From Legionella genomosp. 1 (GTDB taxonomy: Bacteria; Pseudomonadota; Gammaproteobacteria; Legionellales; Legionellaceae), in NCBI GenBank assembly GCA_945901145.1, contig CAMDJY010000022.1, positions 1-11,647 of the forward strand: a stretch of DNA of 11,647 nt, in the 5' to 3' direction. Shown here one piece after another: positions 7,548-11,647 of the stretch. Within the stretch, counting starts at the first letter, position 1, and the number at the start of each line of letters is the position of its first letter. Made by a program: the position numbers and the translations under genes. Under the pieces are notes generated by a model. It was not told the origin of the DNA and ran no database searches. It saw nothing but the letters and a program-made list of their open reading frames with translations.

Positions 7548-8774
7548 GTGCAACCTATTCAAAAATCAAAAAAGTTAAGCAATGTTTGTTATGATATACG
7601 CGGACCCGTGCTAGAAAAAGCAAAGCGCATGGAGGATGAGGGTCACAAAATTACAAAATTAAATATTGGCAATCTCAGTTTGTTTGGTTTTGATGCACCT
7701 GATGAGATTGTTCAAGATATTATTTTAAACATGCAAAATGCTTCAGCCTATACCGATGCAAAAGGCTTATTTGCTCCGCGTAAAGCGATTATGCAATATA
7801 CCCAAGAAAAAAATATTACTGGTGTGACGATAGAGGATATATTTTTAGGTAATGGGGCTTCAGAGCTGATTGTTATGAGTATGAATGCTTTATTAGATAA
7901 TGGCGATGAAGTATTGTTGCCATCACCAGATTATCCACTATGGACTGCTGCTGTGAGCTTGTCTGGCGGTCATCCAGTGCATTATGTTTGTGATGAACAA
8001 AATGAGTGGATGCCAGATATTGATGACATTAAGGGTAAAATTACGCCCAATACCCGCGCTATCGTTGTGATTAACCCCAATAATCCAACGGGCGCGCTTT
8101 ATAGTGATGACATATTAGAACAAATTGTTGAGATCGCACGCCAGCATCAGTTGATCATATTTGCCGATGAGATCTACGATAAAGTTTTATACGACGGCGC
8201 GACGCATCGATCAATTGCATCATTTGCAGATGATGTGTTGTTTATTACATTCAATGGCCTGTCAAAAAATTATCGATGCTGTGGTTATCGTGCTGGATGG
8301 ATGGTGGTCTCTGGTGAAAAAAAACATGCAAAAGATTACATTGATGGGTTAAATATTTTAGCTTCAATGCGTTTGTGCGCCAATGCACCCGGTCAGTTTG
8401 CGATTCAAACGGCCTTAGGGGGTTACCAAAGTATCAACGATTTAGTCGCACCAGGGGGTAGACTCTGGAAGCAACGAAATTTAGCCTATGAGATGCTGGT
8501 GGATATTCCTGGGGTCACGTGTGTGAAGCCTAAATCTGCTTTATATTTATTCCCAAAATTATGTGCAAAACAGTATCCAATTGCCGATGACAAGCAGTTT
8601 ATATATGAATTATTGACTGAACAGCGCGTGTTAGTTGTTCAAGGTACTGGTTTTAATTGCCTGACACCTGATCATCTGCGTATCGTATTTTTGCCAAATA
8701 CAGATGATCTAACCGATGCTATGAGTAGAATAGCATCGTTTTTAGAGGGATATCGAAACCGTCACGCAGGTTGA
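7548..8774 (+). CDS. alaA: Glutamate-pyruvate (alanine) aminotransferase AlaA
   Basis: A 408-residue class I PLP-dependent aminotransferase transferring the amino group of glutamate to pyruvate to make alanine, in the cytoplasm. It matches E. coli AlaA nearly end to end in length and motif order: NVCYDIRGPV at 12-21, DYPLWTAAVSLS at 128-139, NPNNPTG at 176-182 with the PLP-contacting asparagine, DEIYDK at 207-212, the Schiff-base lysine K240 in FNGLSK, and the carboxylate-binding arginine R378 in HLRIV. The start is GTG at 7548, supported by AAAGGA (7535-7540) 7 bases upstream and by alignment to the AlaA N-terminus. It lies 18 bases after the lysE-like gene, so it is the third gene of the operon. 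Oddity: the usual GNPAP near residue 41 reads GNLSL. The gene ends 7 bases from a convergent gene, with no visible terminator. Confidence 0.95.
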   Translation: MQPIQKSKKLSNVCYDIRGPVLEKAKRMEDEGHKITKLNIGNLSLFGFDAPDEIVQDIILNMQNASAYTDAKGLFAPRKAIMQYTQEKNITGVTIEDIFLGNGASELIVMSMNALLDNGDEVLLPSPDYPLWTAAVSLSGGHPVHYVCDEQNEWMPDIDDIKGKITPNTRAIVVINPNNPTGALYSDDILEQIVEIARQHQLIIFADEIYDKVLYDGATHRSIASFADDVLFITFNGLSKNYRCCGYRAGWMVVSGEKKHAKDYIDGLNILASMRLCANAPGQFAIQTALGGYQSINDLVAPGGRLWKQRNLAYEMLVDIPGVTCVKPKSALYLFPKLCAKQYPIADDKQFIYELLTEQRVLVVQGTGFNCLTPDHLRIVFLPNTDDLTDAMSRIASFLEGYRNRHAG

Positions 8775-8781
8775 TTATGTT

Positions 8782-9126
8782 TTATAGGCGACGCAAAGTG
8801 TTCGGTTGAGATGCTGTATTACCGATCGTTGATGAATCTCTTCGTCTTCCGATTGACTGAGTTGGAGTTTGGAAAAATACAATCCCGTTACGATGTTGAG
8901 CAGGTGGTAAGTGTGTTTCGTCCTGAATAAATGTTACTTTATCATCGAGAGTAACATTGAGTTCAGTGGTAATTTCTTGTGTTTTCATTAAGAAATTTTC
9001 ACAGCATTGTCTTGCTAGTTCGCCATTCATGACAGTATCTTCGATAGCCTTACAGTATGTTCTTGGTTGTAATTCACGAATCGATTGATAGAATCCATAG
9101 TCTAAATCATCGTTCTCTAATAACAT
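8782..9126 (-). CDS. Small hypothetical soluble protein, 114 residues
   Basis: I do not recognise this protein. It has no signal peptide and no membrane segment. The N-terminal third is acidic (LLENDDLDY at 2-10), the middle (about 26-70) is likely helical with three cysteines (25, 41, 42), and the last 30 residues are polar, rich in Ser/Thr, with RRR at 94-96 and a C-terminal LRRL. The start at 9126 is fixed on the upstream side because an in-frame TAA lies at 9138-9136; no Shine-Dalgarno is present. A good promoter sits just upstream, so the mRNA leader would be only a few bases. It is convergent with alaA and divergent from the membrane-protein pair at 9228. Codon use is not obviously foreign. 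It could be a lineage-specific protein; the promoter and the clean open frame favour a real gene. Confidence 0.6.
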   Translation of the reverse strand: MLLENDDLDYGFYQSIRELQPRTYCKAIEDTVMNGELARQCCENFLMKTQEITTELNVTLDDKVTFIQDETHLPPAQHRNGIVFFQTPTQSIGRRRDSSTIGNTASQPNTLRRL

Positions 9127-9139
9127 AAAGTGGGATTAT

Positions 9140-9169
9140 ATTATCTTCATATAGTTATTAATTAGTCAA
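9140..9169 (-). promoter_or_regulatory. Promoter for the 114-residue protein gene
   Basis: On the minus strand TTGACT (9169-9164) and GATAAT (9145-9140) are separated by 18 bases, a strong sigma-70-like match. Transcription would begin near 9133, about 7 bases before the ATG at 9126, so the message would be almost leaderless. A second TATAAT lies at 9140-9135. Confidence 0.5.
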
Positions 9170-9198
9170 TAGACACGACCTCATCCTGAGTGTATTAT
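9170..9198 (+). promoter_or_regulatory. Promoter for the 151-residue protein and DUF1189 genes
   Basis: TAGACA (9170-9175) and TATTAT (9193-9198) are separated by exactly 17 bases. Its -35 box directly abuts the -35 box of the opposite-strand promoter (9164-9169). The expected start near 9205 leaves a leader of about 23 bases before the ATG at 9228. Confidence 0.5.
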
Positions 9199-9227
9199 CA
9201 AGAGTCAATTGATTTTGAGCAGAAAAA

Positions 9228-9683
9228 ATGAAAGCAAAATCTTGGGGTTATAAGAAGTCAGACTTATTAAATTTCATGTTGATTTCAACATTAGCGATAG
9301 GTTTGACTGGGTTTATAATAGCAATGGTTTATGCGCCTATCATCACTTTAATTGTTACTGGCTCTTTGATTGGTGTTAGTACGTTGGTTACTGTTATTTC
9401 TATACTATTAATAGGCAATTCAGTCTTCAATTTGGCGAAAGAGATTGCCCCATTGGCTAAACCTCTAGCCGCCTTTGTTGCCGTGGGGGTTACCATGACA
9501 CTTGCCCCCGTCAGCCAAGGGAAGTCTTTAGAAATATTAAATTCTTCAAGAAGGGAAGACCCTAAAGAGCGAAGAGGGACGCAACCTGCTAAATTACATC
9601 AACATTCATTTTTAAAGCCTCCCCCCTCACGATTAGATCCTGTTTTGTCAGAAAAGAACACAAATGCTAACACAATATTTTAA
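9228..9683 (+). CDS. Hypothetical small membrane protein with polar tail, 151 residues
   Basis: I do not recognise a family. A short basic N-terminus (KAKSWGYKK, 2-10) is followed by a long hydrophobic region at about 15-63, enough for two membrane passes, then an amphipathic stretch with KEIAPLAKP (71-79), and a third hydrophobic segment at about 80-93. The remaining 55 residues are hydrophilic, basic and proline-containing, probably disordered. The start ATG at 9228 has a weak GAGCAG about 5 bases upstream and a good promoter at 9170-9198. Its end overlaps the start of the DUF1189 gene by 20 bases, so the two are very likely translated together and may act together in the inner membrane. 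No function can be assigned from sequence. Confidence 0.7.
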   Translation: MKAKSWGYKKSDLLNFMLISTLAIGLTGFIIAMVYAPIITLIVTGSLIGVSTLVTVISILLIGNSVFNLAKEIAPLAKPLAAFVAVGVTMTLAPVSQGKSLEILNSSRREDPKERRGTQPAKLHQHSFLKPPPSRLDPVLSEKNTNANTIF

Positions 9684-10479
9684 AACGCTGGGTGCTGCAT
9701 TTTTTTCATCCTCTTTGTATGTTCGTGTCGTGAAACATTGGCACGGATTGGGCATGGGATATTTTTTATTTGTTATTATTTTGGGTGCTATTCCTTTATC
9801 TGTTCGGATGAATATAGAACTTAATCAATTTTTCAAAGATAAAATCTTATTCCCTATTCAATCAATTCCATTGCTGAGGATAGAGCATGGTGAGCTTATT
9901 TATCATCAACCAATGCCCGATTTAATAAAAAATAAAAATAGAGATGTGGTTTCAATCATAGATACGACTGGGGCAGTATTTGCAATGAGCTCGGCATACC
10001 CGGAACTTACCATGCTTATTACCAAAAATAAAATAGATTTTAGACCGCCAAGTTATAAACAGTTTTTGGGTTTCACTAAAAATTCTATGAATAATCCTAT
10101 TTATACACATACTTTTGATAAAGAGCTTAGTGGATATATCTCAGGTCAAGAGTGGCTTCATTCTTCAGGAATACTAAGATTAAACACGGTGATACAAATC
10201 TTTATCTTGCCGTTGATTATTTTGTTTTATTTTTTTATTTTCACAGTTACATTACTTTTATTATCCTCAATTGTGCAATTATATTCTGATATTTTTTTTA
10301 ATCTTCAACTTTCATTTAAAGCCTCGTGCCGCTTATTGTCCGTCGCGGTAACACCAGCTTTGGTCGTCTTTTTTTCTATGCAATGTAGTCATTTAGCTCT
10401 ACCTATCATAGATTATGGTGTGCTTATTCTTGCTTATATTTCTTATGGATTATACTCGGTCAAATGGCGTTCTGTTTGA
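9664..10479 (+). CDS. DUF1189 family integral membrane protein
   Basis: A 271-residue membrane protein whose layout and local motifs fit DUF1189, an uncharacterised family. Seen: a short cytoplasmic N-terminus with FFSSSLY (13-19); membrane segment 1 at about 32-50; a large extracytoplasmic domain at about 51-172 containing IPLLRIEHGEL (68-78), VVSIIDTTG (95-103) and LITKNKIDF (118-126), the blocks I associate with this family; then membrane segments at about 174-205, 224-240 and 245-265. The start ATG at 9664 lies inside the end of the upstream membrane-protein gene, with only a weak purine-rich site (AGAAAAGAA) before it, so translational coupling is likely. The last 20 bases overlap, tail to tail, the opposite-strand methyltransferase gene. 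Family call fairly sure; role unknown. Confidence 0.75.
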   Translation: MLTQYFKTLGAAFFSSSLYVRVVKHWHGLGMGYFLFVIILGAIPLSVRMNIELNQFFKDKILFPIQSIPLLRIEHGELIYHQPMPDLIKNKNRDVVSIIDTTGAVFAMSSAYPELTMLITKNKIDFRPPSYKQFLGFTKNSMNNPIYTHTFDKELSGYISGQEWLHSSGILRLNTVIQIFILPLIILFYFFIFTVTLLLLSSIVQLYSDIFFNLQLSFKASCRLLSVAVTPALVVFFSMQCSHLALPIIDYGVLILAYISYGLYSVKWRSV

Positions 10480-11197
10480 TTTTATAGATCTTAACTGGAC
10501 ATAACCCCCAGCTCATGAGTTCTATTCCTTGATAAAGACATTCAAATTGTTCATGAAGAATCATGCGAGTAGCCACTATAATTCGGGTGCTGGGTTTTAG
10601 GGATGCCATTTTTGAAATTAACAGATTCCAAGTATTATCATTAAGGCAGGTAGCTGCTACGTAGATAATATCGGCATCACCAAAATCGTAATCTAAAAAA
10701 CTATCATTAATAAATTGGATATTCTCTATTTGATTGTGCACAAACCATTGATTTGATTGTGCGAGCTGCAGGTGTGACTGATGGTATAAAGGAGGCAATA
10801 GTTCAATACCAATAGATTTTTTAACATTAAAAAACCACATGGCACTTAACACCGCTTTCCCAGAACCTGAGCCCAAGTCATAAAAGACATCTTGCTTTGA
10901 GGGAGATACTCGTTCAAGAATAGTATAAAATGATAAAAAATCGATTTCGCCATAAATAAACTCTTTATTATGAATGAAATTTAGCAATCGATACCATTTT
11001 GAGGCAGATTTTGCATGAACTTTTTTGTAAAGTAATTCCAAAATATGTATCTTGTTTTTTATATTTGGCCAATCAGGTCTTTGACTTAATTGTTTTTTTT
11101 TATCCAATTTTTTAAAATGAGGGATAAGTACGTTGGTTAGCAGAAGTCGTAAAGTCATTAATAGCAGGGGGCTTATGAGAATAAAGTAATACAGCAT
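10460..11197 (-). CDS. DOT1-like SAM-dependent methyltransferase, N-terminal membrane anchor
   Basis: A class I methyltransferase. Numbered from the possible upstream GTG (11224, 254 residues): a hydrophobic segment at about 5-31, a basic region 38-60, then YGEI at 91-94, the SAM-binding motif I DLGSGSGK at 116-123, the acidic GIE at 139-141, NDSFLDYD at 173-180, ADIIYVAAT at 184-192, and LKPSTRIIV at 209-217. The order YGE, DLGSGxG, GIE, FL, then a hydrophobic strand and a K-x-G/S-x-RIV strand resembles the catalytic fold of DOT1 histone lysine methyltransferases; bacteria lack the usual nucleosome target, so the substrate is unknown. I chose the ATG at 11197, 2 bases after the ubiA stop with GGGG upstream; the GTG at 11224 would overlap ubiA by 25 bases. 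Either start keeps the anchor. Likely co-transcribed with ubiA. Confidence 0.8.
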   Translation of the reverse strand: MLYYFILISPLLLMTLRLLLTNVLIPHFKKLDKKKQLSQRPDWPNIKNKIHILELLYKKVHAKSASKWYRLLNFIHNKEFIYGEIDFLSFYTILERVSPSKQDVFYDLGSGSGKAVLSAMWFFNVKKSIGIELLPPLYHQSHLQLAQSNQWFVHNQIENIQFINDSFLDYDFGDADIIYVAATCLNDNTWNLLISKMASLKPSTRIIVATRMILHEQFECLYQGIELMSWGLCPVKIYKIKQNAI

Positions 11198-11199
11198 AA

Positions 11200-11647
11200 C
11201 TAAAGCAGCCCCAACCACATGCACAATCCATAATAACAGTGTGCTTGAAAAGCTTGGAGATAATTCGGTGTTTTAGCTTTTAATAGAGCTAGGTTTTGAT
11301 GAATGAGTAAGCCTAATCCTAACATCCACCATCCATAAAACCAAAGCGAAAAATGTTGTATCTGCGCAATTAATAGCCATAAAAAATGCATCAAAGCCAA
11401 AAAAATAATGATCGCATGTTGCCAATAATTGCCAAAAAAAATAGCAGTTGATTGAACGCCAATTTTCAAATCATCGGTTCTATCATTCATGGCATATAAC
11501 GTGTCATATGCCATGATCCAAAAAAAATTAATGAGCATTAAAATCGCCATGATGGCGTTAGGGGTAATGCCTGCTGTTGCAAACGCCATAGGAATACCCA
11601 TGGAAAATGCAAAGCCTAAAATAACCTGCGGAGTTTTGATGAATCGC
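11200..11647 (-). CDS. ubiA: 4-hydroxybenzoate polyprenyltransferase UbiA, C-terminal half only
   Basis: Attaches the polyprenyl tail to 4-hydroxybenzoate in ubiquinone synthesis, in the inner membrane. Only the last 148 residues are in the window; the full protein is usually near 290, and the N-terminal part with the first Asp-rich motif lies beyond the right edge. The frame stays open to the edge, so the internal ATG at 11601 is not the start. Diagnostic features: QVILGFAFSMGIPMAFA near the beginning of the fragment, then the second Asp-rich prenyl-diphosphate/Mg2+ motif, YDTLYAMNDRTDD, followed by KIGVQSTAIFFG, all close to proteobacterial UbiA. Several hydrophobic segments follow. The stop (TAG, 11202-11200) is next to the start of the DOT1-like methyltransferase, suggesting one transcript. 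Confidence 0.93.
   Translation of the reverse strand, partial: RFIKTPQVILGFAFSMGIPMAFATAGITPNAIMAILMLINFFWIMAYDTLYAMNDRTDDLKIGVQSTAIFFGNYWQHAIIIFLALMHFLWLLIAQIQHFSLWFYGWWMLGLGLLIHQNLALLKAKTPNYLQAFQAHCYYGLCMWLGLL

Noticed and set aside
8161..8352. A 63-codon plus-strand open frame inside alaA.
   Set aside because: It is an out-of-frame shadow of the strongly conserved AlaA coding sequence.
8775..8781. A bidirectional terminator between the convergent alaA and 114-residue protein genes.
   Set aside because: The gap is only 7 bases and I found no stem-loop with a T-run around it.
9621..9626. A run of six C in the tail of the 151-residue protein gene, possibly a phase-variable tract or a slip site joining it to the DUF1189 gene.
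   Set aside because: Shifting into the DUF1189 frame meets TAG at 9634, before the DUF1189 start, so no fusion would result; six C is also short for a variable tract.
11195..11224. The GTG at 11224 as the sure start of the methyltransferase.
   Set aside because: It is possible, but the ATG at 11197, immediately after the ubiA stop with GGGG upstream, is equally or better supported; left as an alternative.

Overview
The window looks like an AT-rich gammaproteobacterial chromosome segment. The evidence is an AlaA-type aminotransferase very close to the enterobacterial enzyme, a proteobacterial-type UbiA, and tightly packed housekeeping genes. A Legionellales-like host would fit the base composition and gene mix, but that is inference and I cannot place the species. 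No mobile element, CRISPR array, rRNA or tRNA was seen, and no gene-free stretch exceeds 300 bases.

Left half (1-5877, minus strand): one uninterrupted reading frame of at least 1959 codons, running off the left edge. It encodes a complete glutamate synthase large subunit (GltB: glutaminase, central, FMN/3Fe-4S and GXGXG domains) continuing through a linker of about 130 residues into the GltD-type FAD/NAD(P)H iron-sulfur subunit. This is a GltB-GltD fusion, a layout best known from eukaryotic NADH-GOGAT, and it has several local departures from the usual motifs.

Centre (6003-8774, plus strand): divergent from the GOGAT gene is a compact three-gene operon of a bestrophin-like channel, a LysE-family amino-acid exporter and alanine aminotransferase AlaA. 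Glutamate made by the GOGAT would feed AlaA, and the exporter could release surplus amino acid, so this stretch has a nitrogen and amino-acid theme.

Right part (8782-11647): a small unknown soluble protein on the minus strand shares a compact back-to-back promoter region with a plus-strand pair of membrane proteins (an unknown 151-residue protein and a DUF1189 protein) whose genes overlap. The DUF1189 gene overlaps tail-to-tail with a minus-strand gene for a DOT1-like, probably membrane-anchored SAM methyltransferase, which lies directly downstream of ubiA (ubiquinone synthesis), cut by the right edge.

I did not find a clearly new multi-gene system. The most noteworthy items are the fused GOGAT with its shortened iron-sulfur motif and the membrane-anchored DOT1-like methyltransferase next to ubiA.
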